Shown here piece after piece: positions 18,252 through 28,187 of a stretch of 64,000 bases of DNA; the first letter of the stretch is position 1, and each line of letters begins with the position of its first letter. The stretch lies in the NCBI RefSeq assembly GCF_003935425.1, contig NZ_RHQN01000010.1, positions 124,001-188,000 of the forward strand, written 5' to 3'. The translations under genes and the position numbers were made by a program. This DNA comes from Pseudomonas sp. v388. Its GTDB lineage: Bacteria; Pseudomonadota; Gammaproteobacteria; Pseudomonadales; Pseudomonadaceae. The notes beneath the pieces were generated by a model, which ran no database searches, had not been told where the DNA came from, and saw only the letters and a program-made list of their open reading frames with translations.

Positions 18252-19247
18252 ATGACTGAAAACACCCAATACCTGTCCGCTAATGTCACCGATGTCGATT
18301 CCGATGGTGAAAAGCGCGCCAAGCGCGATCATCGCCACGACCTGTGGTTCAAGCGTTCGTTGCAAAGCGCCGCCATGCTGGTGCTTGCATTGCTGGGTTG
18401 TATTGCCTTGTCGACCCTGTGGGGCGGCAGTCTGGCGTTTCAAACCTTTGGCCTGGAGTTTCTGACCAGCTCCGAGTGGGACGTGAACGCTGGAAAATTC
18501 GGTGCACTGGTGCCCATCTACGGCACGCTGGTGACCTCTTTCCTGGCACTGCTGATCGCCGTTCCGGTGAGTTTCGGCATTGCCATCTTCCTGACCGAAG
18601 TCGCGCCGCCCTGGTTGCGGATGCCCATTGCCTCGGCCATCGAATTGTTGGCGGGGATTCCTTCGATCATCTACGGCATGTGGGGGCTGTTCGTGTTCGG
18701 CCCGTTCATGGCCGAGAACCTGTCGCCGTGGATCACGGAAAACCTGGGCAGCCTGCCGTTCGTCGGTGTGCTTTTCCAGGGCCCGCCATTGGGGATCGGC
18801 ATGCTGACCGCCGGTATCGTGCTGGCGATCATGATCACCCCGTTCATCACTTCGGTGATGCAGGAAGTCTTCCGCACCGTACCGACGACCCTGAAAGAGT
18901 CGGCCTACGCGCTGGGCGGTACTACCTGGGAAGTGGTCTGGGACATCGTGCTGCCGTACACCCGTTCGGCGGTAGTGGGCGGTATCTTCCTGGGCCTGGG
19001 CCGCGCACTGGGTGAAACCATGGCGGTGACCTTCGTGCTGGGTAACGCGCACCAGTTCTCTGCGTCGCTGATGATGCCGAGCAGTTCCATCGCTTCGGTG
19101 ATCGCCAACGAGTTCAACGAGGCCTACACCGACCTGCACCGTTCCGCGCTCATCGCGCTGGGCTTCCTGCTGTTCGTGGTGACCTTCATCGTGCTGGCTC
19201 TCGCACGTCTGATGCTCTCGCGCCTGTCGCGCAAGGAGGGGTTATGA
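18252..19247 (+). CDS. pstC: Phosphate ABC transporter permease PstC
   Basis: Inner-membrane permease of 331 residues with about six transmembrane helices. The ABC-permease coupling loop is near ESAYALGGTTWEVVWDIVLPYTRSAVVGG. It pairs with PstA to form the phosphate channel. This is the short E. coli-like form; many pseudomonads also have a much longer PstC in their phoU-linked pst operon, so this may be a second Pst system. It overlaps pstA by 4 bp (ATGA). Confidence 0.94.
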   Translation: MTENTQYLSANVTDVDSDGEKRAKRDHRHDLWFKRSLQSAAMLVLALLGCIALSTLWGGSLAFQTFGLEFLTSSEWDVNAGKFGALVPIYGTLVTSFLALLIAVPVSFGIAIFLTEVAPPWLRMPIASAIELLAGIPSIIYGMWGLFVFGPFMAENLSPWITENLGSLPFVGVLFQGPPLGIGMLTAGIVLAIMITPFITSVMQEVFRTVPTTLKESAYALGGTTWEVVWDIVLPYTRSAVVGGIFLGLGRALGETMAVTFVLGNAHQFSASLMMPSSSIASVIANEFNEAYTDLHRSALIALGFLLFVVTFIVLALARLMLSRLSRKEGL

Positions 19248-20128
19248 GTAAGGACATGGCAGCCGGCGAGCGCCTGTACCGGGTTCGCAATTTCAAGAAC
19301 AGGATCGCGATGGTGCTCAGTTGCGGCGCCACCGCGTTCGGCCTTTTGTGGCTGACCTGGATTCTGCTGACCACCATCGTCAAGGGCATCGATGCCCTGA
19401 ACCTGCAACTGTTCACCGGCATGACACCTCCACCGGGAACCGAAGGCGGCCTGGCGAACGCGTTCTACGGCAGCGTGCTGATGTCCGGCATCGGCCTGTT
19501 GATCGGCACGCCCATCGGTCTGATGGCCGGCATCTGGCTGGCCGAATTCGCCCGCTATACCAAGCTGGGCAACGCGGTGCGTTTCATCAACGACATTCTG
19601 TTGTCGGCGCCGTCCATCGTGCTGGGCCTGTTCGTCTACACCGTCGTGGTGTTGCCGCTCAACGCGGTCACCGGCCACCAGGTGGGCTTCTCGGCCATCG
19701 CCGGTGCCCTGGCCCTGGCGTTGCTGGTGATTCCGGTGGTAGTGCGAACCACCGATGAAATGATGCAACTGCAACCCTCGACCATGCGCGAAGCCGCACT
19801 GGCCTTGGGTGTACCTCAATGGAAACTGACCCTGCAGATCGTCCTGCGTGCCGCCAAGGCGGGCGTGGTGACCGGGGTGCTGCTGGCGCTGGCGCGCATC
19901 ACCGGCGAAACCGCGCCGCTGCTGTTCACCGCGTTCGGCAACCAGTTCTGGAGCAGTGACTTGCTCCGCCCGATCGCCAGTGTTCCGGTGGTCGTGTTCC
20001 AGTACGCCATGAGCCCGTTCGACGACTGGCATTCTCTGGCATGGGCCGGTGCCCTGGTCATGACGCTGTTCGTACTGATCCTGAGTCTGCTTTCTCGCTT
20101 AATTCTTCTGCGCAATAGGGCGTCCTGA
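19244..20128 (+). CDS. pstA: Phosphate ABC transporter permease PstA
   Basis: The second permease of the Pst complex, 294 residues with about six membrane helices. The coupling loop is [20 protein letters not shown], followed by the conserved [10 protein letters not shown] region ([18 protein letters not shown]). It is translationally coupled to pstC (4-bp overlap) and to pstB (the A of TGATG is shared). Confidence 0.94.
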   Translation: MSKDMAAGERLYRVRNFKNRIAMVLSCGATAFGLLWLTWILLTTIVKGIDALNLQLFTGMTPPPGTEGGLANAFYGSVLMSGIGLLIGTPIGLMAGIWLAEFARYTKLGNAVRFINDILLSAPSIVLGLFVYTVVVLPLNAVTGHQVGFSAIAGALALALLVIPVVVRTTDEMMQLQPSTMREAALALGVPQWKLTLQIVLRAAKAGVVTGVLLALARITGETAPLLFTAFGNQFWSSDLLRPIASVPVVVFQYAMSPFDDWHSLAWAGALVMTLFVLILSLLSRLILLRNRAS

Positions 20129-20907
20129 TGAACAACCTTTCCCTTGCCAACGAAAAAACCAAGATCCAAGTGCGCGGTCTGGAGTTTTTCTACAACCAGC
20201 AACAGTCGCTCAAGTCCATCGACATGGTCATCCCCGAGAAGCGCATCACCGCGATCATCGGGCCATCGGGTTGCGGCAAGTCGACCCTGTTGCGCGTGTT
20301 CAACCGTATCTACGCGATGTACCCCAAGCAGGAAGCCCGTGGTGAAGTGCTGCTCAACGGCGAGAACATCCTGGCCCCCGGCTATTCGATGAACCGCCTG
20401 CGCAGCCACGTCGGCATGGTGTTCCAGAAGCCGGTGCCGTTCCCGATGTCGATCTACGACAACATCGCTTACGCCATCAAGCACCACGAGAAGCTGTCGC
20501 GTCGTGAAATGGAAGACCGCGTCGAACAGGCCCTGCGCGGCGCGGCGTTGTGGGATGAAGTGAAAGACAAGCTCAAGCAGAGCGCCACCGGCCTGTCCGG
20601 CGGCCAGCAGCAGCGTCTGTGCATCGCACGCACCATCGCCCTGCGCCCTCAGGTGTTGCTGCTCGACGAACCGACCTCGGCATTGGACCCGATCTCCACC
20701 GGCCGTATCGAACAGCTGATCACCGAGCTCAAGGAACAGTTCACCGTGATCATCGTGACCCACAACATGCAGCAGGCCGCGCGTTGCTCGGACTACACCG
20801 CGTTCATGTTCATGGGGGAACTGATCGAGCACGGCGACACCGACACCATCTTCACCAAGCCCACCAAGACTCAGACCGAGGACTACATCACCGGTCGCTT
20901 CGGCTGA
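20128..20907 (+). CDS. pstB: Phosphate ABC transporter ATPase PstB
   Basis: ATPase of the Pst transporter, 259 residues. It has Walker [10 protein letters not shown], signature [13 protein letters not shown], Walker [14 protein letters not shown] and the switch histidine in [10 protein letters not shown]. It ends 4 bp before the convergent LysR stop. No phoU follows, although phoU usually follows pstB in proteobacteria. Confidence 0.95.
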   Translation: MNNLSLANEKTKIQVRGLEFFYNQQQSLKSIDMVIPEKRITAIIGPSGCGKSTLLRVFNRIYAMYPKQEARGEVLLNGENILAPGYSMNRLRSHVGMVFQKPVPFPMSIYDNIAYAIKHHEKLSRREMEDRVEQALRGAALWDEVKDKLKQSATGLSGGQQQRLCIARTIALRPQVLLLDEPTSALDPISTGRIEQLITELKEQFTVIIVTHNMQQAARCSDYTAFMFMGELIEHGDTDTIFTKPTKTQTEDYITGRFG

Positions 20908-20910
20908 TTC

Positions 20911-21846
20911 TCAGCCCGCCACGGTCAGGGCGGCCACGGCTTGTGGTTCGCCCATGAACGCCTCGATCCTGCCGCGCAGCCAGCGCTCGGCAGGGTCATT
21001 GTCCATCACGCTCAGCCAGGTCATCGACAGGTCCAGCCCCGGCGTTTCGAAGGGCAGCGGCTCGTCGTGCAGCAGCCCCAGCGCGCTCATGGCCCCGGCG
21101 GCAAAGTCGGATAACCCGGCAATCAGATCGGTTCCTGCCATCAACGCCGGCAAGGTGGTGAACTGCGGTACCGACAACACCACCCGACGTTTGCGGCCCA
21201 GCGCCGTGAGCCACTCATCCGCAAAACTGCTGACACTGGCCACGTGGGACACCACGACATGCGGCCGCGCGCAGTATTCGTCCATGCTCATCGGCTTGTC
21301 TGACTTGTCTGCGCGCACCAGGCGCGGCTTGACGTTGCGCAGCAGCTTGCGCTTGGCGTTGGCCGGCAAATCGCGGGTCAGGCACACGCCGACGCTGATG
21401 TCGCCGGACATCAGCACCTCGGAGATATTCAGGTAGTCCACGTGCTTGACCACGATCACCACCCCCGGCGCTTCTTCGCGAATGGCGTGGAGCATGGCCG
21501 GCAGCAGGCCGAATTCTACGTCGTCCGACAGGCCGATGCGAAAGGTCATCTTGCTTACCGACGGATCGAAATCGGTGCTCAGGCTCAGGGCGGTGGACAT
21601 GGCGTCCAATGCCGGGGTCAGGTGCTTGAGGATTTCGTGGGCGCGGGCGGTGGGTTCCATGCGGTGGCCGACCCGGATGAACAGCGGGTCATTGAGCAGG
21701 TTGCGCAGCCGGTTGAGTGCGGCGCTTATCGTCGGCTGGCCGAGAAACAATTTTTCGGCGGCGCGTGTCACGTTGCGTTCCTGCATCAAGGTCTCGAACA
21801 CCACCATCAGGTTGATGTCGGCCTTGCGCAATTCGTTTCGATTCAT
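20911..21846 (-). CDS. LysR-family regulator, MexT-like
   Basis: A 311-residue LysR regulator whose N-terminus (MNRNELRKADINLMVVFETL, then RNVTRAAEKLFLGQPTISAALNRLR) and mid-region (FRIGLSDDVEFGLLPAML) closely resemble my memory of MexT of P. aeruginosa. MexT activates the mexEF-oprN efflux operon and responds to redox or nitrosative stress. No mexEF-oprN lies in this window; the divergent neighbour is an exported hydrolase. So it may be a paralogue with a different target. The helix-turn-helix is at about residues 25-45. Confidence 0.85.
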   Translation of the reverse strand: MNRNELRKADINLMVVFETLMQERNVTRAAEKLFLGQPTISAALNRLRNLLNDPLFIRVGHRMEPTARAHEILKHLTPALDAMSTALSLSTDFDPSVSKMTFRIGLSDDVEFGLLPAMLHAIREEAPGVVIVVKHVDYLNISEVLMSGDISVGVCLTRDLPANAKRKLLRNVKPRLVRADKSDKPMSMDEYCARPHVVVSHVASVSSFADEWLTALGRKRRVVLSVPQFTTLPALMAGTDLIAGLSDFAAGAMSALGLLHDEPLPFETPGLDLSMTWLSVMDNDPAERWLRGRIEAFMGEPQAVAALTVAG

Positions 21847-22098
21847 CGTTATTTCCCTGGCACCGGATACATCACCTGTCCGCGTCGGGACGGCTCAGTC
21901 TAGGGAAACGCGGGAGCGGGCGTCCAGCCTTTTGCCGGACGTACAGAGTATGGGCAGGGGCTGGGGCGTAATGTCTTCTTACGTTTATCTGCTCTGAGAT
22001 ATGAAGGAAACAGGCGAATCGAGCGTAGGAAATAAGGTCTACTTGCAGCGCTTCGTATTCGATTCACACCCACCACGTTACCCACAGGAGGTGCCCGC

Positions 22099-23106
22099 AT
22101 GCGGGTTGCAAAGATTGCCGGTATGTTGATGTCGCTGACCCTGCCCGGCGTGGCGCTGGCGCAAGCCCCGGCGGCCGGATACGGCCAGCAGCTGGAAGGT
22201 TTCGCCTACCCCCACGCGCTGCACACATTCGCGTTCCAGTCCCAGGGCCAGGCTCTGGAGATGGGTTACATGGATGTCGCGCCCAGCGGCAAGGCCAACG
22301 GCCGCACGGCGGTGCTGCTGCACGGCAAGAACTTCTGCGCGGCCACCTGGGAAGACACCATCAAGGGCCTGGCTGCAGCCGGTTATCGCGTGGTGGCGCC
22401 TGACCAGGTCGGCTTTTGCACGTCCACCAAGCCTGAGCACTATCAGTACAGCTTCCAGCAACTGGCCAGCAACACCCACGCCTTGCTGCAAAAGCTGGGC
22501 GTCGACAAGGTCTCGGTGGTCGGCCACTCCACCGGCGGCATGCTTGCCACTCGCTTTGCCCTGATGTACCCGGCGCAGACCGAAAAGCTGGTGATGGTCA
22601 ACCCCATCGGCCTGGAAGACTGGAAAGCGCTGGGCGTGCCGTACCGCACGGTGGATCAGTGGTACGAGCGCGAGTTGAAGGTGACTGCCGAAGGGATTCG
22701 CGCCTACGAGCAGAAGACCTATTACGACGGCCGTTGGAAGCCGGAGTACGACAAATGGGTCGATATGCTTGCCGGGCTGAGCAATGGACCGGGCAAGAAA
22801 GTGGTCGCATGGAACTCGGCCTTGATCTACGACATGATCTTCACCCAGCCGGTGTTCTACGAATTCCCGAAACTGCAGGTGCCGACCGTGCTGATGATCG
22901 GCGACGCCGACACCACGGCCATCGGCAGCGACATCGCGCCGCCCGAGGTCAAGGCGCGCATCGGCAAATACCCGGTGCTGGGCAAACAGGCGGCGCAGAT
23001 GATTCCCGGCGCGCAGTTGGTGGAATTCAAAGGCCTGGGCCACGCGCCGCAGATGGAAGACCCGGTCGGGTTCAACAAGGCGCTGGTCAAGGGGTTGGTG
23101 TTGTAA
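22099..23106 (+). CDS. Exported alpha/beta hydrolase
   Basis: A 335-residue hydrolase with a signal peptide (MRVAKIAGMLMSLTLPGVALA, cleavage about residue 21), so periplasmic or secreted. The fold is standard: HGKNFCAATWE, nucleophile elbow VVGHSTGGM, an acid candidate in MIGDADTTAIG and the histidine in GLGHAPQMEDP. CACAGGAGGTGCCCGC precedes the ATG. It is divergent from the MexT-like regulator, which is its likely controller. The substrate is unknown. Confidence 0.88.
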   Translation: MRVAKIAGMLMSLTLPGVALAQAPAAGYGQQLEGFAYPHALHTFAFQSQGQALEMGYMDVAPSGKANGRTAVLLHGKNFCAATWEDTIKGLAAAGYRVVAPDQVGFCTSTKPEHYQYSFQQLASNTHALLQKLGVDKVSVVGHSTGGMLATRFALMYPAQTEKLVMVNPIGLEDWKALGVPYRTVDQWYERELKVTAEGIRAYEQKTYYDGRWKPEYDKWVDMLAGLSNGPGKKVVAWNSALIYDMIFTQPVFYEFPKLQVPTVLMIGDADTTAIGSDIAPPEVKARIGKYPVLGKQAAQMIPGAQLVEFKGLGHAPQMEDPVGFNKALVKGLVL

Positions 23107-23161
23107 CTCCATACCCCGGGAAATCTGTGCACATTCTCTTCAAATGAGACACAAGTCTCAG

Positions 23162-23190
23162 CCTGGCCTGCCGATATAAGGCAGGCCAGG
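23162..23190. terminator. Strong GC hairpin after hydrolase gene
   Basis: CCTGGCCTGCC (23162-23172) and GGCAGGCCAGG (23180-23190) form a perfect 11-bp stem with a 7-nt loop. No T-run follows, so it may stabilise the 3' end or act as a Rho-linked stop rather than as a textbook intrinsic terminator. Confidence 0.55.
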
Positions 23191-23309
23191 ACCCTGCATT
23201 GTCATGACAAATACCGAACTGAGCGGTCCGCTCGGCCGGCGTTGCGTATCGACGGCACACCCTGAAGTTTGTAGTGATCAACTCCTGATCGCCGTTATTA
23301 GTTCTCGCC

Positions 23310-25217
23310 GTGGACGTGCTCGATATGATGAAAAATTTGGGTTTCAGTAAAAAGATTCTGCTGGCTGCCGCATTGATCGTGGTGGTCGCGTTCAGCGGCT
23401 TCATTGTCGTCAACGATTACCGACAACGTCAGTCGTTGAAAGCCAATGTGATGTCCGAGCTGCAACAACTGGGCAGCCTGACCACGCAAAACATCCAGAC
23501 CTGGCTGGAAAGCCGCATCCAGCTGCTGCAATCGATGTCGCAGCAGATCGCGGTGGACGGCTTCGAACTGCCGCAGTTGCAGCGGGCGATCGGTCTGTCG
23601 GCCTACACCGACAACTTCCAGCTGAGCTATTTCGGCAGCACCGGCGGTGTCATGTTCTCGATCCCGGCCGGCAACCGTGCCGCCGACTACGACCCTCGGG
23701 CGCGCGGCTGGTACAAGGCGGCGCAGAACGCACCGGGCACCATCGTCACCGAACCCTACATCGCCGCTTCGTCGGGCAAGCTGGTGGTGACCCTTGCCAC
23801 ACCGGTGAAAATCCAGAGCCAACTGGTCGGCGTCGCCGGTGCCGACATTTCCCTGGACAGCATCAGCAAGACCATCAACTCGCTGAATTTCGGCGGGCAC
23901 GGCTACGCGTTCATCGTCAGTGCCGAAGGCAAGATCCTGGTTCACCCGGACAGCAAGCTGGTACTCAAGAGCATCAATGAAGCCTATCCGACCGACACCC
24001 CGCGCATCACCGCCGGTGTGACCGAGATCGGGACGGGCGATAAGGCCGAGATCATTTCCTTCACCCCGGTGCAGGGCGTTTCATCCGCCAACTGGTACGT
24101 GGGCCTGGTGCTGGAGCAGGACGCTGCCTACGCCATGCTCAGTGAATTCCGTAGCTCGGCCATCACCGCCATGGTCGTGGTGGTGCTGGGCATCATTCTG
24201 CTGCTGGGCCTGTTGATCCGCGTGCTGATGCAGCCGTTGCACCAGATGGGCCGTGCGATGCGGGACATCGCGGACGGCGAGGGTGACCTGACCAAGCGTC
24301 TGGCGATCACTTCCCAGGACGAATTCGGCGCGCTGGCGCAGTCGTTCAACCACTTCGTGGAGCGCATTCATACCTCGATTCGTGAGGTGGCCAGCACGGC
24401 CGGGCAACTGGGCGAAGTGGCAACCCGCGTGGTGCGGGTGTCCAACTCGTCGATGAGCGATTCCGATCAGCAGGCCAACCGTACCGAAAGCGTGGCAGCC
24501 GCCATCAATCAGCTGGGCGCCGCTGCGCAGGAAATCGCCCAGAACGCGGCGCGCACCTCGCAGCAGTCCAGCGACGCCAGCCAGTTGGCCGGTGAAGGGC
24601 AGAGTGTGGTGCAGCAAACCATCGTGGCCATGAACGAACTGTCGGGCAAGATCAGCGACTCGTGCGCCAATATCGAAACCCTCAACGAGAAGACCGCCAA
24701 CATCGGGCAGATTCTTGAAGTGATCACCAGTATTTCCCAGCAGACCAACCTGCTGGCGCTCAACGCTGCCATCGAAGCGGCGCGCGCCGGCGAGGCAGGC
24801 CGAGGCTTTGCGGTGGTGGCCGACGAAGTGCGCAACCTGGCGCATCGCACCCAGGATTCCGCGCAACAGGTCAAGACCATGATCGAGGAACTGCAGGTCG
24901 GCGCACGGGAAGCGGTGATCAACATGACCGAAAGCCAGCGCCAGAGCGAGGAGAGCGTGACCATCGCCAACCGTGCCGGCGAGCGCCTGGGCAGCGTCAC
25001 GCGACGCATCGACGAGATCAACGGCATGAACCAGTCGGTTGCCGCGGCCACCGAAGAGCAGACCTCGGTGGTCGAGTCCATCAACGTCGACATCACCCAG
25101 ATCAACACCTTGAACCAGCAGGGCGTGGACAACCTGCGCCTGACGCTGACCGCCTGCAACTCCCTTGAAGAGCAGGCTGCACGCCTGCAGCAACTGGTCG
25201 GCAGCTTCCGCATCTGA
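23310..25217 (+). CDS. Methyl-accepting chemotaxis protein, dCache sensor
   Basis: A 635-residue chemoreceptor: transmembrane helix (about 14-35), a periplasmic double-Cache domain (about 40-275), a second helix (about 280-305), HAMP and the signalling hairpin with [24 protein letters not shown]. The distal dCache pocket follows the amino-acid receptor pattern of PctA: Tyr127, Arg132, Trp134, Tyr135, Tyr150 and Asp179. The position of the key Asp after Tyr150 is Ala152 instead. The ligand may therefore be an amine, a modified amino acid or something else. The start is GTG 23310 or ATG 23325; no clear ribosome site decides. Confidence 0.9.
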   Translation: MDVLDMMKNLGFSKKILLAAALIVVVAFSGFIVVNDYRQRQSLKANVMSELQQLGSLTTQNIQTWLESRIQLLQSMSQQIAVDGFELPQLQRAIGLSAYTDNFQLSYFGSTGGVMFSIPAGNRAADYDPRARGWYKAAQNAPGTIVTEPYIAASSGKLVVTLATPVKIQSQLVGVAGADISLDSISKTINSLNFGGHGYAFIVSAEGKILVHPDSKLVLKSINEAYPTDTPRITAGVTEIGTGDKAEIISFTPVQGVSSANWYVGLVLEQDAAYAMLSEFRSSAITAMVVVVLGIILLLGLLIRVLMQPLHQMGRAMRDIADGEGDLTKRLAITSQDEFGALAQSFNHFVERIHTSIREVASTAGQLGEVATRVVRVSNSSMSDSDQQANRTESVAAAINQLGAAAQEIAQNAARTSQQSSDASQLAGEGQSVVQQTIVAMNELSGKISDSCANIETLNEKTANIGQILEVITSISQQTNLLALNAAIEAARAGEAGRGFAVVADEVRNLAHRTQDSAQQVKTMIEELQVGAREAVINMTESQRQSEESVTIANRAGERLGSVTRRIDEINGMNQSVAAATEEQTSVVESINVDITQINTLNQQGVDNLRLTLTACNSLEEQAARLQQLVGSFRI

Positions 25218-25303
25218 GCCTGACCCGATACCGCCGGCCGCAACGGCCGGCGGACATCCGCGCTCCGGCTTCCCTGGTGTGCTGCAACACGATCCGCGCA
25301 AAA

Positions 25304-25321
25304 CTGTTATCGCCCCGTCAT
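25304..25321 (+). promoter_or_regulatory. Pho box upstream of phnC
   Basis: CTGTTAT (25304-25310), CGCC spacer, CCGTCAT (25315-25321) match the PhoB direct repeat CTGTCAT-N4-CTGTCAT at 6 of 7 bases in each half, with exact spacing. It lies 93 bp before phnC and implies phosphate-starvation control of the operon. Confidence 0.7.
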
Positions 25322-25413
25322 ACAGGATTCATGACCCTGCAATAACGCCCGTTCAGTCTGGCTGACAACCGAACACGACCCCGCAGTCGTGCCACCAGAC
25401 TGAGAAGCTTTCC

Positions 25414-26247
25414 ATGAACGCTGCGATCCATGTCGATGGTCTGAACAAGACCTTTTCACGCAAGAGCGCGTTGGTTGACCTCATGTTGTCTATACAACAG
25501 GGCGAGATGGTGGCATTGATCGGGGCTTCCGGCTCCGGCAAATCCACGCTGTTGCGGCACATGGCCGGGCTGGTTTGCTGCGACCGGGCCAATGGCGGTC
25601 AGGTTCGGGTGCTGGGCCGTGAAGTGCAGGCCGCCGGGCGGCTCAATGGCCAGGTGCGTCGCCTGCGCGCCGACATCGGCTACATCTTCCAGCAGTTCAA
25701 TCTGGTCAACCGCCTCAGCGTACTGGACAACGTACTGCTTGGCTGCCTGGGTCGCATGCCACGCTGGCGCGGCAACCTGGCGCTGTTCAATGCCGAGGAA
25801 AAGCAGCGCGCCATGGCGTCGCTGGAGCGGGTCGGCCTCGCCGACCTTGCCGGCCAGCGCGCCTCGACGCTGTCCGGCGGCCAGCAGCAGCGGGTCGCGA
25901 TTGCCCGGGCGCTGACCCAGCAGGCCGAGGTGATCCTGGCCGACGAACCCATCGCTTCGCTGGACCCCGAATCGGCGCGCAAGGTCATGGAAATCCTGGC
26001 CGACATCAACCGTCGCGACGGCAAGACCGTGGTGGTGACCCTGCATCAGGTCGATTACGCCACCCGTTATTGCCCGCGCGCCGTCGCCCTCAAGGGCGGG
26101 CGGATTCACTTCGACGGCCAGGCTTCGGGTCTGACCGGCCAGTTCCTCAACGACCTCTACGGCGCCGACGTGGACACCAGCCTGATGATCACTCCCGCCC
26201 ATCCACGCATCGACAGCGCGCCGCCACTGGCGCTGGCCAAGATTTGA
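25414..26247 (+). CDS. phnC: Phosphonate ABC transporter ATPase PhnC
   Basis: ATPase energising phosphonate import, 277 residues. It has Walker [10 protein letters not shown], the Q-loop region YIFQQFNLV, signature [13 protein letters not shown], Walker [14 protein letters not shown] and the H-loop in [10 protein letters not shown]. It leads the phnCDE uptake genes, with phnD 53 bp on. Its early coding region (codons 25-28) contains a palindrome almost identical to one at the phnF start, which may be an intragenic operator. Confidence 0.94.
   Translation: MNAAIHVDGLNKTFSRKSALVDLMLSIQQGEMVALIGASGSGKSTLLRHMAGLVCCDRANGGQVRVLGREVQAAGRLNGQVRRLRADIGYIFQQFNLVNRLSVLDNVLLGCLGRMPRWRGNLALFNAEEKQRAMASLERVGLADLAGQRASTLSGGQQQRVAIARALTQQAEVILADEPIASLDPESARKVMEILADINRRDGKTVVVTLHQVDYATRYCPRAVALKGGRIHFDGQASGLTGQFLNDLYGADVDTSLMITPAHPRIDSAPPLALAKI
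25486..25497. promoter_or_regulatory. Intragenic GntR-type palindrome in phnC
   Basis: TTGTCTATACAA differs by one base from the perfect palindrome TTGTCTAGACAA at 28194-28205 by the phnF start. Its location in codons 25-28 of phnC would suit roadblock repression by PhnF. The function is inferred. Confidence 0.45.
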
Positions 26248-26300
26248 ACCCGCACCCGCAGCACGCAAGCCCACCCAGGAATCCACTCAGGAGCGCATAC

Positions 26301-27308
26301 ATGTTCAATCGCATCGGTCGCGTCCTCGCGTCTGCCGCCTTGCTGACCAGCTGCATGCTGGGCACTGCACAGGCCGACGACCAGGTCATCAATTTCGGCA
26401 TCATGTCCACCGAGTCCTCGCAGAATCTCAAGGCCATCTGGCAGCCGTTTCTCGATGACATGGGCAAGCAGACGGGGCTCAAGATCAACGCCACCTTTGC
26501 TTCGGACTACGCCGGGCTGATCCAGGGCATGCGTTTCAACAAGGTCGACGTCGCGTGGCTGGGCAACAAGGCGGCCATCGAGGCGGTGGATCGCTCCAAC
26601 GGCGAGATCTTCGCCCAGACCACCGCTCCCAACGGCACCTCGGGCTATTACAGCCTGTTGATCGCGCGCAAGGACAGCCCGATCAATTCGGTCCAGGACA
26701 TGCTCAAGAGCGCCAAGACCCTGACCTTCGGCAACGGGGACCCGAACTCTACCTCCGGCTACCTGGTGCCCGGTTATTACGTGTTCGCCCAGAACCACAT
26801 CGATGCCGCCACCGCCTTCAAGCGCACCCTCAACTCCAGCCACGAAGTGAACGCCCTCAGCGTCGCCAAAGGCCAGCTGGACGTGGCGACGTTCAACAGC
26901 GAAGGCTGGGATCGCCTGGCGGTGACCCAGCCTGAAAGCCTGAAGCAGCTCAAGGTGATCTGGAAATCCCCGATGATCCCGTCCGACCCGATGGTCTGGA
27001 GCAAGCGCCTGACGGACCAGAATAAAACGTTGATTCGCGATTTCTTTGCCGGCTACGGCGACAGTGCGGCCGAGAAAGCCGTGCTGGACAAGATGCAGCA
27101 GGGCCGTTTCATCGCTTCGAGCGACGATCAGCTGTTGCCGATCCGTCAGCTGGAGCTGTTCAAGCAGCGCACCGAAATCGGTAACAGCACCACCTTGAGC
27201 GCCGACGAGAAAACCGCGCGCCTCAAGGAGATCGACGCCAGCCTGGGCAAATTGCAGGAGCGTATCAGCGAGCTGAACAAGAAGGCCGGCGCCAGCACCG
27301 CTGGCTGA
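26301..27308 (+). CDS. phnD: Phosphonate-binding periplasmic protein PhnD
   Basis: Periplasmic receptor for phosphonates of the PhnCDE transporter. It has 335 residues with a signal peptide ending AQA (residue 25). The family features are the ST-rich ligand loop after FGIMSTESSQN, the ASDYAGLIQGMRFNKVDVAWLGNKA segment and DPNSTSGYLVPGYY, where the phosphonate group is normally bound. AGGAG precedes the ATG. The C-terminus has a charged helical extension. Confidence 0.93.
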   Translation: MFNRIGRVLASAALLTSCMLGTAQADDQVINFGIMSTESSQNLKAIWQPFLDDMGKQTGLKINATFASDYAGLIQGMRFNKVDVAWLGNKAAIEAVDRSNGEIFAQTTAPNGTSGYYSLLIARKDSPINSVQDMLKSAKTLTFGNGDPNSTSGYLVPGYYVFAQNHIDAATAFKRTLNSSHEVNALSVAKGQLDVATFNSEGWDRLAVTQPESLKQLKVIWKSPMIPSDPMVWSKRLTDQNKTLIRDFFAGYGDSAAEKAVLDKMQQGRFIASSDDQLLPIRQLELFKQRTEIGNSTTLSADEKTARLKEIDASLGKLQERISELNKKAGASTAG

Positions 27309-27313
27309 TCCAT

Positions 27314-27340
27314 CGGGCGCGGCATCGCGTGTCGCGCCCG
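27314..27340 (+). other. Hairpin between phnD and phnE
   Basis: CGGGCGCG (27314-27321) pairs with CGCGCCCG (27333-27340) over an 11-nt loop. Lacking a T-run, it more likely protects upstream phnD mRNA than stops transcription. Confidence 0.45.
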
Positions 27341-27365
27341 TTCAGTCGATTTCAGGACACTGCAT

Positions 27366-28154
27366 ATGACCACTCACGTTGCATACGCCCAGGTCGCCGG
27401 CAAGCGCGGCTGGCCGGTCTATCTGGGCTGGGGGCTGTTTCTGGCGGCGCTCGCCTGGGCCTGGAAGGGCGCCGAAATGAACCCGCTGGCGCTGGTGCGC
27501 GATTCGGCCAACATGGCGACCTTCGCCAGCGATTTCTTCCCGCCGGACTTTCGCGAATGGCGCAGCTACCTCAAGGAAATGCTGGTCACGATTCAGATCG
27601 CGCTGTGGGGCACGGTGCTGGCGATTGTCTGTTCGATACCGCTGGGCATTCTCTGCGCCGAGAACATCACGCCGTGGTGGGTACACCTGCCGCTGCGCCG
27701 CTGCATGGACGCGTTTCGTTCGATCAATGAAATGGTGTTCGCCATGCTGTTCGTGGTCGCCGTGGGGCTGGGCCCGTTCGCCGGGGTGCTGGCGTTGTGG
27801 ATCAGCACCACCGGCGTGCTGGCCAAGCTGTTCGCCGAGGCGGTGGAGGCCATCGATCCGGGCCCCGTGGAAGGCGTGCGGGCCACCGGCGCCAGTGCCT
27901 TGCAAGAGGTGATCTACGGCGTCATCCCGCAGGTCATGCCGTTGTGGATCTCCTATGCTCTCTATCGCTTCGAGTCCAACGTGCGCTCCGCCACGGTGGT
28001 GGGCATGGTCGGTGCCGGCGGTATCGGGGTGATCCTCTGGGAAAACATCCGGGCGTTCGAGTTCATGCAGACCAGCGCGGTGCTGCTGGTGATCATTATC
28101 GTGGTGAGCCTGATCGACATCGTGTCGCAGCGCTTGCGCAAGCAATTCATTTGA
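27366..28154 (+). CDS. phnE: Phosphonate ABC transporter permease PhnE
   Basis: Inner-membrane permease of 262 residues with about six transmembrane segments. The coupling loop is near [29 protein letters not shown]. It works with PhnC and PhnD to import phosphonates or phosphite-like compounds. One permease gene is present, rather than the split pair seen in some strains. AGGACACTGCAT precedes the ATG. Confidence 0.93.
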   Translation: MTTHVAYAQVAGKRGWPVYLGWGLFLAALAWAWKGAEMNPLALVRDSANMATFASDFFPPDFREWRSYLKEMLVTIQIALWGTVLAIVCSIPLGILCAENITPWWVHLPLRRCMDAFRSINEMVFAMLFVVAVGLGPFAGVLALWISTTGVLAKLFAEAVEAIDPGPVEGVRATGASALQEVIYGVIPQVMPLWISYALYRFESNVRSATVVGMVGAGGIGVILWENIRAFEFMQTSAVLLVIIIVVSLIDIVSQRLRKQFI

Positions 28155-28187
28155 CGAGGGGTGCCGGAAAAGGCGCTTTTTTTAACC

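Noticed and set aside
21296-21312. CTTGTCTGACTTGTCTG resembling the GntR operator
   Set aside because: It lies deep inside the MexT-like gene and is a direct rather than an inverted repeat. Likely coincidence.
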